A DNA stretch of 64,000 nucleotides from DATDEW01 sp046590205. GTDB taxonomy: Bacteria > Bacteroidota > Ignavibacteria > Palsa-1295. Below the pieces are notes generated by a model. It worked only from the letters and a program-made list of their open reading frames with translations, made no database searches and was not told the DNA's origin. The first letter of the stretch is position 1. Every line of letters starts with the position of its first letter. Below, one piece after another: positions 9,183-17,886 of this stretch. Position numbers and translations under genes: made by a program. The stretch is from NCBI GenBank assembly GCA_046590205.1, contig JBKJTT010000007.1:62001-126000 (forward strand). Direction: 5' to 3'.

Positions 9183-11411
9183 ATGCCTCAACAATTTCAT
9201 AAACGCAAGCCAAAGCAAGCTCGCTCAAAGAAAACCATCGTTGCTCGTACACGAGTCAGCGAAGGAAGTCTTGAGCAGCGTCTGGTAGCTCTTTTTGCAA
9301 AATTCCCGGGTGAGCTATTTAAGACGAACGAACTATCGAAGATGCTTGGCATCCCGAGCGACAGCAATGAATATCAAACACTTCGCGATGAACTCCACCG
9401 GTTAGAAGATACGGGTGTTATCTCACGCGGCTCACGCAGACGCTACGGCATGCTACCTCCGCCTCCATCAGAGATCACGGGCATCTTGAAGATGCAGACT
9501 ACGGGTAACGGTGTCATATCGCCTGATAAGGAATGCGGTTTCAAGGAGACAATACTCATTCGCACTCGTAACCTTACAAACGCACTCCATGGCGACAGAG
9601 TGAAGGTCGCGCTCTATGCAGAAATAGAAGGTGAACGCCCACAAGGAGAGATCATAGAAATACTCGAACGTGCATCGAAGGTTATTACCGGCACCGTTGA
9701 CCGCTCACGTCATCAGTTATATGTAAAGCCCGATTCGGGTAAGATGACAAGGGATGTTATCGTTACAAAAAGAGACCTTGGCGGTGCAAAGCTTGGTGAT
9801 AAAGTAAAAGTTGAGCTTTACGATTGGGATGATGAACGTCATGACCCTGAAGGCAAGATCGTTGAGGTATTCGGCAAACAAGGTTCATTCCAGATCGAGA
9901 TGCAAGCACTGGCTGCGGAGTACGGCCTCTCGAAGGAATTCCCGCGCGAAGTAATGCGTGAGGTCGAGAAGATACCGGAGCAAATACCTGCCGAAGAAAT
10001 TGCCAAACGCCTTGACCTGCGAAAAGCGACAATCTTCACAATTGATCCTGAAGATGCAAAAGACTTTGACGATGCGATTTCCCTTGAAGATAATAAAGAT
10101 GGTACTCTCACTCTCGGTGTGCATATTGCTGATGTTAGCCATTATGTAACGGAGAACTCCGCACTCGACGCAGAAGCAATTCATCGTGGCACATCGGTCT
10201 ATCTTGCAGGTGGTGTGGTACCGATGCTGCCGGAAAAATTATCGAATGATATATGCTCTCTCAAACCGGACGTAGAGAGATTGACGTATTCGGCAGTCAT
10301 GAAGGTTGATGAGAAGACTGGAAAAGTCTTAGAGACTACATTCGCAAAGTCAGTTATCAAAAGTGTAATGCGCTTCTCATATGAAGAGGCAGAGCTACGA
10401 ACAACCACAGGCAAAGGAAAATACGCGAAGCTCTTAAAAAAGATGCGCGAGTTGAGCTTGAAGATGTATGCGCTTCGCCGCTCCGAGGGTTCGATAGATT
10501 TTGAGACAGAGGAAGTGCGTTTCAGATTTGATGAGAATGGTAACCCAACCGAGTCATACAAAAAAGAACGACTCGGCTCAATGCGAATGATCGAAGACTT
10601 CATGCTTGCGGCAAATAAAGCAATCGCAGAAGCTATCGGAAAGATGGGAGATGCTTCACGCACAATAAAACCATTTCTCTATCGCATCCACGCGGACCCG
10701 GACCCCGATAAGCTTGCAGAACTTGCGCGGGTTGCAAAAGGACTTGGATATACGCTGATACCAGAGAACGTCTCGCCACGATCGGTGCAGAGATTCCTTG
10801 AATCTGTTCACGGCAAACCCGAGGAGAAGATGCTCAATAATTTGATGCTCCGCGCTATGGCAAAAGCAGTCTATGCAGAGCACAATGTAGGGCATTTCGG
10901 ACTTGCATTCAAGCACTATACGCATTTCACTTCCCCCATCCGCCGCTATCCTGATCTGATGGTGCATCGGATGATGTTTGAGTATTTCGCTCTAGGAGGA
11001 ATGTCAGCCAAAAGAGACCGCTTCTTCTTTAATCTTCTTCCCGAAGTAGCCGATCATTCTTCAGCGACCGAACGCTCGGCTGTCGAGGCAGAACGCGAAT
11101 CCGTTAGTATCGCGCATTTATTTATGATGCGTGATAAAATTGGTGAGGAGTTCGAGGGGAAGATAACGGGTATTCAGAAGTATGGCTGCTTCGTCCAGCT
11201 TGAGAGCGGTGCGGAAGGATTACTTCATGTACGTGAATTGCCCGGATACTATACTTATGACGAAGAACACCTCATGCTCCGCCCGCAGCGTAGCGGAAGC
11301 TCAAAGGCAAAGCAACGTGCATATCGTATCGGCGAAAAAGTAATGGTAAAGCTCATCAGAGTTGATGAGATGCGAAGGAAACTGGATTTTGCGTTGGCGG
11401 AGTATTTATAA
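9183..11411 (+). CDS. rnr: Ribonuclease R
   Basis: 742 residues; a processive 3'-to-5' exoribonuclease of the RNase II/R family that degrades structured RNA. Order: a basic N-terminal tail (KRKPKQARSKK), a winged-helix segment (about 27-95), cold-shock domains (about 97-240), the RNB catalytic domain starting with D-P-E-D-A-K-D-F-D-D-A near 285 that holds the metal-binding aspartates, the H-x-T-S-P-I-R-R-Y-P-D motif near 585, and an S1 domain (about 655-735). The start ATG at 9183 gives the full basic tail. An intrinsic terminator follows the stop within a few bases. Confidence 0.96.
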   Translation: MPQQFHKRKPKQARSKKTIVARTRVSEGSLEQRLVALFAKFPGELFKTNELSKMLGIPSDSNEYQTLRDELHRLEDTGVISRGSRRRYGMLPPPPSEITGILKMQTTGNGVISPDKECGFKETILIRTRNLTNALHGDRVKVALYAEIEGERPQGEIIEILERASKVITGTVDRSRHQLYVKPDSGKMTRDVIVTKRDLGGAKLGDKVKVELYDWDDERHDPEGKIVEVFGKQGSFQIEMQALAAEYGLSKEFPREVMREVEKIPEQIPAEEIAKRLDLRKATIFTIDPEDAKDFDDAISLEDNKDGTLTLGVHIADVSHYVTENSALDAEAIHRGTSVYLAGGVVPMLPEKLSNDICSLKPDVERLTYSAVMKVDEKTGKVLETTFAKSVIKSVMRFSYEEAELRTTTGKGKYAKLLKKMRELSLKMYALRRSEGSIDFETEEVRFRFDENGNPTESYKKERLGSMRMIEDFMLAANKAIAEAIGKMGDASRTIKPFLYRIHADPDPDKLAELARVAKGLGYTLIPENVSPRSVQRFLESVHGKPEEKMLNNLMLRAMAKAVYAEHNVGHFGLAFKHYTHFTSPIRRYPDLMVHRMMFEYFALGGMSAKRDRFFFNLLPEVADHSSATERSAVEAERESVSIAHLFMMRDKIGEEFEGKITGIQKYGCFVQLESGAEGLLHVRELPGYYTYDEEHLMLRPQRSGSSKAKQRAYRIGEKVMVKLIRVDEMRRKLDFALAEYL

Positions 11412-11414
11412 AAC

Positions 11415-11449
11415 AAAACAGCCCATTCAAACTTGAACGGGCTGTTTTT
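11415..11449 (+). terminator. Terminator of rnr
   Basis: AACAGCCC pairs with GGGCTGTT; beyond one A-C mismatch the stem continues TTCA/TGAA with an AACT loop. A run of five T follows. It starts 4 bases after the rnr stop. Confidence 0.9.
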
Positions 11450-11471
11450 AGTAGAGGTAATATCTTTCGTC

Positions 11472-12488
11472 CTACTGAACGAAATACATAATCTTTGTAT
11501 GCCACTTGGAAGAGTCCTTCTCCGTCATCGGGTCAGTGACGTATTCTTCCATCACGGGACCAGCCATCTTGTAGCCCTTCTTTTCCATGTATGCACCGAT
11601 CTGGTCATGTGGTGCTTTCATATCGGCGTAATCTCCGTAGTAATCTATAAGAAGTGTCTTGCCGCCTTTTATTTCAACTGTTTCCCATGAGCCAACTTTG
11701 CCTTTTGCACCACTCACAGGAATTGCAGCCATACACTCTGTCTTCATGGCTTTCTCATCCCATGTGTAGTAAAGCCCTACCGGTGCGCCAGCCATTTTTA
11801 ACCCTGCTTTTGATACACCTTCATAGACTTTTGGCATCCACTCTGCATAATATGCGGAAATCTTATCCATACCGATAGTCTCTTTATGCCCGACGAGGGT
11901 GCGAGCAGCGGTAGTCGTCTCTTGTATGTCATACGTCTTTGCACCGCCAGCTGCTTCCCCTTCGCAGAGTGCTTTGAGATCTGCAAGACCTTTTTCAAAA
12001 TCGCCGCCAATAGCTTTATCCATATTCATGAACAAGCCCATGATATTGAACGGGCGGGACATCTCACCCTTAAAGCCCCACGATACTTTTACACCGCCAT
12101 CTGCATCAGCCACGTTGAAGTATCCTTGCGCTGTATTTTCCCACGGTTTGATGAAATGAAGTTCTGATTCGATGGTGCTCATCGGGACAATCTTCTTCAT
12201 CGTTTGCTCACCGGAGCCAACGCTGTCGTTGCCTACCCATTTATTGACTGCTCCGACAGTACCATCAACACCTTCGATCGTGATCTTGATGTTCGGGTCT
12301 TTTTTATCCCACGGCGACCACTTGTGCTGGTTAGAGAACATAACAATATTCTTCCAGACAACTTCTTTCGGAGCGTTGATAACAACACTGCGCTCGGAAT
12401 TCATTGCTGTAGGTGCAACTGCCATTAAGATCAGAAGTACACCAACGATACCGAGAAGAATAAAGAGTATGACTTTTAAAGCTTTCAT
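11472..12488 (-). CDS. SRPBCC + GyrI-like ligand-binding protein, membrane-anchored
   Basis: 338 residues in two domains behind one N-terminal membrane anchor (residues 1-28, LKVILFILLGIVGVLLILM). Residues about 30-170 have the SRPBCC/polyketide-cyclase look: R-S-V-V-I-N-A-P-K-E-V-V-W, a hydration strand around S-P-W-D-K-K-D-P, and a closing amphipathic helix. Residues about 185-338 look like a GyrI-like small-molecule-binding domain (A-R-T-L-V-G-H at the start; G-K-T-L-L-I-D-Y-Y-G-D-Y near 285). This SRPBCC-GyrI fusion is known in Bacteroidota, but its ligand is not. No regulator is adjacent. Confidence 0.8.
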   Translation of the reverse strand: MKALKVILFILLGIVGVLLILMAVAPTAMNSERSVVINAPKEVVWKNIVMFSNQHKWSPWDKKDPNIKITIEGVDGTVGAVNKWVGNDSVGSGEQTMKKIVPMSTIESELHFIKPWENTAQGYFNVADADGGVKVSWGFKGEMSRPFNIMGLFMNMDKAIGGDFEKGLADLKALCEGEAAGGAKTYDIQETTTAARTLVGHKETIGMDKISAYYAEWMPKVYEGVSKAGLKMAGAPVGLYYTWDEKAMKTECMAAIPVSGAKGKVGSWETVEIKGGKTLLIDYYGDYADMKAPHDQIGAYMEKKGYKMAGPVMEEYVTDPMTEKDSSKWHTKIMYFVQ

Positions 12489-12631
12489 ACGAGACGAGAG
12501 TTAATTATTTGGGTAAAAAGTTAAGTGAAAATACGAAGGTAAGTTAACACTCTCCAATAAGAATAAGATTCTCCCGTAACCCCTAATGTGGTATACCAGT
12601 AAGGGAATAGCAGGATTGGAGAAAAAGGCAT

Positions 12632-13408
12632 CTATCTCCGATTCACAACAGCATATATCGCCACTGCTGCTGCTACACTTGCATTGAGTGATGCCGTTTT
12701 ACCTGTTATTGGTATTTTTGCTAATGAACCGCAGCGTTTTCGCACCAAATGATGTAAACCCTTTTCCTCGCTGCCGATAATTAGACATACACCTTCGGAT
12801 GTGTCAATTGTAGAAATGTCTTCGGTCGCCTCACCTGCAAGACCTATACACTTAATAAAAAACTCTTCTTTGATGCGAAATATCATTTCGGGAAGGTTCT
12901 GATATTTTACGATAGGCAAATGTAACGCGGCACCGGCTGATGTTTTGAAAACGGCTGGAGTCAACACTGCACCACGAACAGGTAAGAGTACAGCATCAGC
13001 TCCGAACGCTTCGGCAGAACGGATGATAGCTCCGATATTATGTGGGTCTTCGATGCCATCAAGTGCGATAATTAGTGGTGGGGTGGTCTTGGTGCGTTTC
13101 TCACCTAAAATATCATCAAGCTCGAAATAATTGGCATGGCGCAAGAGCACCATCACACCTTGCGTATCAACTCCCTTTGCTTCTCTTTTCTCGAGTTCTT
13201 GATATTTGCGTCGGTCAAGCTCGCCCATGGCAACCTTGTTCGTACGGGCAAAGTGAAGTATCTCCGCCATCTGCGGACCGGTGCGTTCACCGTGCATGAT
13301 GTAGAGCTTTTCAATGCGGGCGCGTCCTTCTTCGGTGTGAAGTAACTCAAGAGCAGCGCGACGCCCTACGACATAGAGTGAGCTTTCAGCTCGTGGTTCA
13401 ATATTCAT
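12632..13408 (-). CDS. rlmB: 23S rRNA/tRNA 2'-O-methyltransferase, TrmH/SpoU family (RlmB-type)
   Basis: 258 residues. A SPOUT-class S-adenosylmethionine-dependent ribose methyltransferase; this subgroup usually methylates G2251 of 23S rRNA. The N-terminal substrate-binding domain begins with V-V-G-R-R-A-A-L-E-L-L near residue 13. The three SpoU motifs are all present: D-G-I-E-D-P-H-N-I-G-A-I-I-R-S near 118, L-I-I-G-S-E-E-K-G-L near 212, and I-P-I-T-G-K-T-A-S-L-N-A-S-V-A near 235, which forms the trefoil knot. The exact RNA target is inferred from the subgroup. A LOG-family gene lies 43 bases upstream on the same strand. Confidence 0.88.
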   Translation of the reverse strand: MNIEPRAESSLYVVGRRAALELLHTEEGRARIEKLYIMHGERTGPQMAEILHFARTNKVAMGELDRRKYQELEKREAKGVDTQGVMVLLRHANYFELDDILGEKRTKTTPPLIIALDGIEDPHNIGAIIRSAEAFGADAVLLPVRGAVLTPAVFKTSAGAALHLPIVKYQNLPEMIFRIKEEFFIKCIGLAGEATEDISTIDTSEGVCLIIGSEEKGLHHLVRKRCGSLAKIPITGKTASLNASVAAAVAIYAVVNRR

Positions 13409-13451
13409 CGGGATTCAAACGCGAATCCGACAGATGTAATTCAAAAAGTAA

Positions 13452-14024
13452 CTACCCGCCAATAACTTCAAGCTCGGGAAGTTTTTCCTGTAGACCGAAG
13501 ACATCAATAAGATGGTCAAATGCATCATCAGCGGTATCAACTATTTTTATCATCTTGCATTTGCTAATGTAGAATTCCTGTGTGAAAAGCACATCACATA
13601 ATGCCCTCCATTCATCGCCAATGAGCACTATCGGCTTTACAGGAATAAACCCTTTTATCATGTAATCCCAACAGGTAACGACCTCTACCAGAGTCCCCGG
13701 CGAGATGCCGACGGCTATATAGCCATCAGCCAGATCAATAAGCTCCATGAGCCGATCAACGTGGCTTTTTACTTTTACTTCACGGGTGATATATTGGTTG
13801 GACTCACGGTCACGAGCAGCATAGACTTCTGCCGTTACGCCTACAGAGCCGCCTCCTTCAGAAGCAGCACCTTTTGCCACAGCTTCCATCACACCGTCGT
13901 ATCCACCGGAAACAACTCCAAATCCGGCATGAGCGAGAAGCTTCCCCAGATGTTCTGCCTCTATGTAAACCGGTTCGCCTGAACGGGTTTCACTTGGTCC
14001 GAAGACACTGATTAGTTTTTTCAT
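13452..14024 (-). CDS. LOG (Rossmann-fold) family protein
   Basis: 190 residues of the LOG/lysine decarboxylase-like Rossmann family. The G-G-Y-D-G-V-M-E-A-V-A-K-G-A motif near 41-54 is the characteristic nucleotide-binding loop. The second motif, normally P-G-G-x-G-T-x-x-E, is reduced to S-P-G-T-L-V-E-V near 108, missing the central G-G; this argues against ordinary cytokinin-activating phosphoribohydrolase activity. Annotations as lysine decarboxylase are not supported for this family. It probably shares a transcript with the rlmB-type gene. Confidence 0.78.
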   Translation of the reverse strand: MKKLISVFGPSETRSGEPVYIEAEHLGKLLAHAGFGVVSGGYDGVMEAVAKGAASEGGGSVGVTAEVYAARDRESNQYITREVKVKSHVDRLMELIDLADGYIAVGISPGTLVEVVTCWDYMIKGFIPVKPIVLIGDEWRALCDVLFTQEFYISKCKMIKIVDTADDAFDHLIDVFGLQEKLPELEVIGG

Positions 14025-14154
14025 AGCGCCAATTGTTATTGGTACAAAACAGAGCCGCAGCTCTGTCGTTAAATAATGAAAACCTCCATATATAAAGACA
14101 CTCTTATAGCGAAAACGTTTCTTTGTTTTTCAATTTTTTTTGGGCAAACTATCG

Positions 14155-14162
14155 TACTTTTG
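14155..14162 (+). promoter_or_regulatory. -7 promoter box before the SIMPL gene
   Basis: TACTTTTG (TAnnTTTG type), 25 bases before the ATG at 14187. The sequence ahead is T-rich, but no correctly spaced TTTG stands out. Confidence 0.4.
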
Positions 14163-14186
14163 TAGAGAAGAAAACTGGGCACATAT

Positions 14187-14915
14187 ATGAAAGACAATAC
14201 CAATATCATTGCTTCTGCCATTATTGGCGCATCGCTGGTTATCGCACTCTTCATTTTTTCAAGTGCGTATAGATCTTCACGGCAGACAAACCAACAGATC
14301 AATGTCACCGGCTCGGCGAAGCTCGCGATAAAAAGCGATCTCGGTATTCTTGGCGTTTCGATCGGCTCGTATGGAGCAACACAATCGGCATCATACAAAG
14401 CGCTTGAATCACAGAAGCCGGCACTACTGGCTTATCTTGCTTCACAAGGTTTTACAAAAGAGATGGTCGAATTCCAGACCGTTAGCAACTTCCCGAACTT
14501 TGTACTCAACGATCAAGGATACTCAACAGGTATCATACAAGGATACTCCTATTCACAACGAGTTATCATTCAGTCGAATGATGTTATGAAAATAAAGGAG
14601 TTATCATTGTCTCTTCCAACTCTTGTCGAGCAAGGAATATCAGTCCAGATAGAACCTCCGCAGTATCAATACACAAAGCTTTCCGATGTAAAAGTGCAGG
14701 TACAGGCAGAAGCCGCAAAGGATGCAATGATGCGGGCGAAGAAGATAGCAGAGGCAACAGGCTCTACGCTCGGCTCGATCCGTGAAGCACGGATGGGTGT
14801 ACTACAAATAACACCGAAGAACTCAACAGAAATATCTGATTACGGTATGAACGACGTCTCGGCTATCGAGAAAGACATTACAGCTGTTGTGAATGCAAGT
14901 TTTGATCTTGAGTAG
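14187..14915 (+). CDS. SIMPL domain (DUF541) protein, membrane-anchored
   Basis: 242 residues. One N-terminal transmembrane segment (about 9-28, IASAIIGASLVIALFIFSSA) anchors a periplasmic SIMPL/DUF541 domain beginning I-N-V-T-G-S-A-K. The family pattern is visible: S-x-x-Y-K-A-L-E near 72, a variable N-F-x-L-N-D-Q loop, Y-x-Y-S-Q-R-V-I-I near 121, and the A-x-x-x-A-K-D-A-M-M-R-A-K-K-I-A helix near 178. SIMPL proteins (BP26, YggE) form ring oligomers in the envelope and are linked to stress, but their activity is unclear. It stands alone ahead of two lipoprotein genes. Confidence 0.88.
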   Translation: MKDNTNIIASAIIGASLVIALFIFSSAYRSSRQTNQQINVTGSAKLAIKSDLGILGVSIGSYGATQSASYKALESQKPALLAYLASQGFTKEMVEFQTVSNFPNFVLNDQGYSTGIIQGYSYSQRVIIQSNDVMKIKELSLSLPTLVEQGISVQIEPPQYQYTKLSDVKVQVQAEAAKDAMMRAKKIAEATGSTLGSIREARMGVLQITPKNSTEISDYGMNDVSAIEKDITAVVNASFDLE

Positions 14916-15031
14916 TCCTTCTTACAAAAAAAAATAGTGTTCATTTAGTGTAACCGCACAGAGTTTTTTGTGTTATCCCAATAGGGTTCTTACCCGATAA
15001 CCGGAGTGTACACTATTGTAGTGAGGTCAAT

Positions 15032-15544
15032 ATGGTCAGATCAACAATTGTTTTTGTCTCATGCCTACTCCTCGGCTGCTTATACCCGTCAGGAAACACT
15101 GGCGATAATTGGTATTACGATTATACGAACATCACGCCAGTTACTATCACCCGTGATAGTCTCAAAAGGTCTGTTTACTCAATGCCACCTGCCGAGCTTC
15201 GGAACCCAGGTAAAATATACATTCGTGGAAATCATCTCTACATAAATGAACGCTACAAGGGTGTTCATGTCATCAATAATACAGATCCATTGAACCCGCA
15301 AAATGTGGCGTTCATCAATATTCCGGGCAATATTGACATAACGATGAGGTCAACTATTTTGTATGCAGACAATGCAACCGATATAGTTGCGATCAATGTA
15401 GCCAATCCGACGAGCGCTGTTGTTACAAGTCGAATCGAAAAGGTATTCCCACGGCTCTCATATCCGACCGATAGGTACTACGATCGCAGCTTTCCCCATG
15501 ATAGCTTAGTGATTGTTCATTGGAAAGATACCGTCTATAACTAA
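15032..15544 (+). CDS. Lipoprotein with LVIVD-like repeats (first of pair)
   Basis: 170 residues. Lipoprotein signal MVRSTIVFVSCLLLGC, with a second Cys also possible at residue 11. The mature part contains strand pairs of the LVIVD type seen in bacterial beta-propeller surface proteins: I-Y-I-R-G-N-H-L-Y-I-N-E near 63 followed by V-H-V-I-N-N-T-D-P-L-N-P, and I-V-A-I-N-V-A-N-P-T near 125. Its length is too short for a whole propeller. The next gene carries the same signature and starts 7-10 bases later behind a strong AAAGGAGG, so the two are co-transcribed and may act together. No enzymatic motif is seen. Confidence 0.65.
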   Translation: MVRSTIVFVSCLLLGCLYPSGNTGDNWYYDYTNITPVTITRDSLKRSVYSMPPAELRNPGKIYIRGNHLYINERYKGVHVINNTDPLNPQNVAFINIPGNIDITMRSTILYADNATDIVAINVANPTSAVVTSRIEKVFPRLSYPTDRYYDRSFPHDSLVIVHWKDTVYN

Positions 15545-15551
15545 AGGAGGT

Positions 15552-16298
15552 ATGATGAAAAAAATTACGCTCTCAATCATACTCCTTGCCATCCTTGGCT
15601 GCAATTCACAGGACTCTGTCTCTCCGACAAGTACAGTTGGAAATGGCAAAGGCGGCTCAATGGCTCGCTTTGCTGTCAGAGGTGATGCGCTCTATGTCTT
15701 ATCTAATGATAGTCTTCAGATCTTTAACATAACTGATGCGACGATTCCTTCAAAGGTTTCGACAGTCGGGCTTCAAGGAAATATAGAAACGATATTTCCG
15801 TATTCAAACTATATTTTCTTCGGGACAACAACAGGAATGCTCATCTATGATAACTCCACACCATATTCACCGAAGTATATCTCTACGTATCGTCATATTC
15901 GCAGCTGTGACCCTGTCGTAGTTCAAGGTGACTATGCCTACGTTACACTACGCAACGGAACAGAGTGTTGGCAAGGGCTCAATAGTCTTGATATTATTGA
16001 TCTCAAAAATATTACTGATCCACAACTTGTCAAATCCTATGATATGACAAATCCGTATGGACTGGGAATTGACGGTAACAAACTTTTCATTTGTGACGGC
16101 AATGCAGGACTAAAAGTGTATGATGCATCAGACCCTTTGCGGTTGAGTATGACCAATCAGTTTAGTAGTGTTCAAACTTATGATTTAATCCCAAATAATG
16201 GTAATTTGATTATGGTCGGAGGAGACGGCTTGTTTCAGTTCGACTATTCATCAACCGACTCGTTATTACTATTGAGTAAGATACCAATTGTACAATAG
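15552..16298 (+). CDS. Lipoprotein with LVIVD repeats (second of pair)
   Basis: 248 residues, lipoprotein signal ending A-I-L-G-C at residue 16. The mature part has several propeller-like repeats: D-A-L-Y-V-L-S-N-D-S-L-Q-I-F-N-I-T-D-A, M-L-I-Y-D-N-S-T-P, L-D-I-I-D-L-K-N-I-T-D-P-Q-L-V, K-V-Y-D-A-S-D-P-L-R. This is the LVIVD repeat pattern of secreted or surface proteins with unknown ligands. ATG 15552 and ATG 15555 are adjacent; 15555 has better spacing to the AGGAGG ending at 15550. The open frame extends upstream to 15513, but that part lies inside the previous gene and has no signal. Confidence 0.72.
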   Translation: MMKKITLSIILLAILGCNSQDSVSPTSTVGNGKGGSMARFAVRGDALYVLSNDSLQIFNITDATIPSKVSTVGLQGNIETIFPYSNYIFFGTTTGMLIYDNSTPYSPKYISTYRHIRSCDPVVVQGDYAYVTLRNGTECWQGLNSLDIIDLKNITDPQLVKSYDMTNPYGLGIDGNKLFICDGNAGLKVYDASDPLRLSMTNQFSSVQTYDLIPNNGNLIMVGGDGLFQFDYSSTDSLLLLSKIPIVQ

Positions 16299-16320
16299 CA
16301 AAGACCTATAAAGGAACGCG

Positions 16321-16857
16321 CTAATTCTGTTTGAACATAGTTGCCACGTAATCACTGCTCTTCCCTTTTGGAATAGAGAGTGTTTTCCAGTTTGCTCCTT
16401 TAACGTGCTTCGCAAGATAGACGACTTGCCCGACGTGGTATCCGTAGTGTGATACCTGTCTCTGCAATGCCTGTATAACTGAATGTGGTTCGTTGCGAAT
16501 GGTGATAGTTTTTAAGAGATCGTCTTCTGTTAGTGAATCAAGCGTATCAAAGAATACTTGATATCCTCTCTCCAAGAGTGCTTTGAGTGATTCGGCAGTG
16601 TCGGCATCAGTGATGAATTCACTGTCGCGGTCACGGTTTTGTTTTTCACCGTCGGTAGACAAAAAGTCCGTCCAGCGCGAGACCATGTTGCCACCAAGAT
16701 GTTTGATGGTAATAGCTATACTGTTCGACTCGCTATCGGGTTGGTAGAATAACTCCGTATCCGATAACTGTGCCAACGTTTTATCAAGCATCGTCTTTTG
16801 TGAGCGGAAGATGCTTCGTATTTGTGTCAGGAATTCACTTGCTATGGTCATATTCAT
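16321..16857 (-). CDS. DinB-superfamily protein (DUF1572)
   Basis: 178 residues, all-alpha, with the DinB four-helix-bundle pattern: an N-terminal helix with Q-I-R-S-I-F-R-S-Q-K, a His in I-K-H-L-G-G-N-M near 54, and H-Y-G-Y-H-V-G-Q-V-V-Y-L-A-K-H near 136. These His residues are the metal-site triad positions of the superfamily. Members include thiol-dependent transferases, but the DUF1572 branch has no known function. Start 16857 overlaps the end of the ABM gene by 23 bases (17 if ATG 16851 is used), so it is translationally coupled as the last gene of a three-gene operon. Confidence 0.8.
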   Translation of the reverse strand: MNMTIASEFLTQIRSIFRSQKTMLDKTLAQLSDTELFYQPDSESNSIAITIKHLGGNMVSRWTDFLSTDGEKQNRDRDSEFITDADTAESLKALLERGYQVFFDTLDSLTEDDLLKTITIRNEPHSVIQALQRQVSHYGYHVGQVVYLAKHVKGANWKTLSIPKGKSSDYVATMFKQN

Positions 16858-17143
16858 ATTCTATTTTAGCTACTCGTACTCTGTAATACTCATACCACTC
16901 TGCTTTTCCTCTTCTCTGTGCTTCTTGGTGGTCGAGGTCTTTCTTCCATGACTGTAGTGCTTCGAGTGATTCCCAAATGCAGACCGTTATACCAAAACCA
17001 TCAGCGCCTCTTACTCTTTCAAAAGAGACGAATCCGTCATACGTTCGCATCTTCTCCTCCATTTGTTCGGCTACTTCACTATACTCAAGTGCATCCTCAC
17101 GGAGTTTTGCTGTAAAGATAACGGCGTACTGTACTTTGCTCAT
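16835..17143 (-). CDS. ABM-fold monooxygenase-like protein
   Basis: 102 residues, a dimeric alpha+beta barrel (antibiotic biosynthesis monooxygenase, ABM) pattern: strand Y-A-V-I-F-T-A-K-L, helix Y-S-E-V-A-E-Q-M, G-F-V-S-F-E-R-V-R near 36-45, strand F-G-I-T-V-C-I-W-E-S near 52, then L-Q-S-W-K-K-D-L-D-H-Q-E-A-Q-R-R-G. Family members oxidise small aromatics or degrade haem, but many are uncharacterised. ATG overlaps the methyltransferase stop by 4 bases (ATGA), a classic coupled start. Confidence 0.8.
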   Translation of the reverse strand: MSKVQYAVIFTAKLREDALEYSEVAEQMEEKMRTYDGFVSFERVRGADGFGITVCIWESLEALQSWKKDLDHQEAQRRGKAEWYEYYRVRVAKIEYEYDHSK

Positions 17144-17811
17144 TGTTCGCGTCGATATAGTTTTCTAACTCTGTCGTATCCTGTCTTGTCATCCCAAAAT
17201 TCTTCTGATGTTATTTCTTGAAGGCCAAGAGTTTGGAAATAGAGAAGTTCTTCTTCTTTAAGGGACCAGGGCGGACCGTCATCTTCCCTCTCTCCGTGCC
17301 AACTACGTCCTATCAGTAACATTTCTCCACCCTCATTGAGAAGGGATGCTATTGCTTTAATAGTTTTATTCCTCAACGAACGCGGAAGTGCCTGAATAGT
17401 ATAGCACTCATAAATAAAGTCAAATCGTTTGGTTAGTTCTTCAGGCAGATCAAAAAGATCAGCAGCGAGGTAGCGGACACTTGATTCGGGATAAAGCTTC
17501 TTGCACCATTCTATAGCAGTCGGGGAAAGATCAAATGCAGTAACCTTGAAGCCGCGTCCCGAAAGCTCCTCGGCATCTTCACCGAGACCGCACCCTACGA
17601 CAACAGCACTTCGACCATTGCCTGAAATATTGGTCTTCTCAAACCATGAAATGAGATACGGATTCGGTATTCCGTCAGCCCAAGGAATCTTTGAATTGTC
17701 TCCGTTTGCACAGCTATAGAGTTGTTCAAACCATGCCATCGGTTCGCCACTTGCAACTGATTCTTGCGCTAGTTTGACTGCTTGTGCACGGGCTTCGTCA
17801 GGAGTATTCAT
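17140..17811 (-). CDS. Class I SAM-dependent methyltransferase
   Basis: 223 residues. Motif I is V-V-V-G-C-G-L-G-E-D-A near 74-84, followed by V-T-A-F-D-L-S (motif II acidic residue) and A-A-D-L-F-D-L-P. W-F-E-Q-L-Y near 23 and the layout resemble thiopurine methyltransferase-like enzymes that act on small molecules. First of a three-gene operon with the ABM and DinB-like proteins. The substrate is unknown; small-molecule detoxification is a reasonable inference from the three families together. Confidence 0.82.
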   Translation of the reverse strand: MNTPDEARAQAVKLAQESVASGEPMAWFEQLYSCANGDNSKIPWADGIPNPYLISWFEKTNISGNGRSAVVVGCGLGEDAEELSGRGFKVTAFDLSPTAIEWCKKLYPESSVRYLAADLFDLPEELTKRFDFIYECYTIQALPRSLRNKTIKAIASLLNEGGEMLLIGRSWHGEREDDGPPWSLKEEELLYFQTLGLQEITSEEFWDDKTGYDRVRKLYRREQ

Positions 17812-17886
17812 ATGATTGCAATTTTCTACGGATATATTTCTGATTTGTTTTTGTATAGTGTAACGATATTTCTTCGATAATTATTA

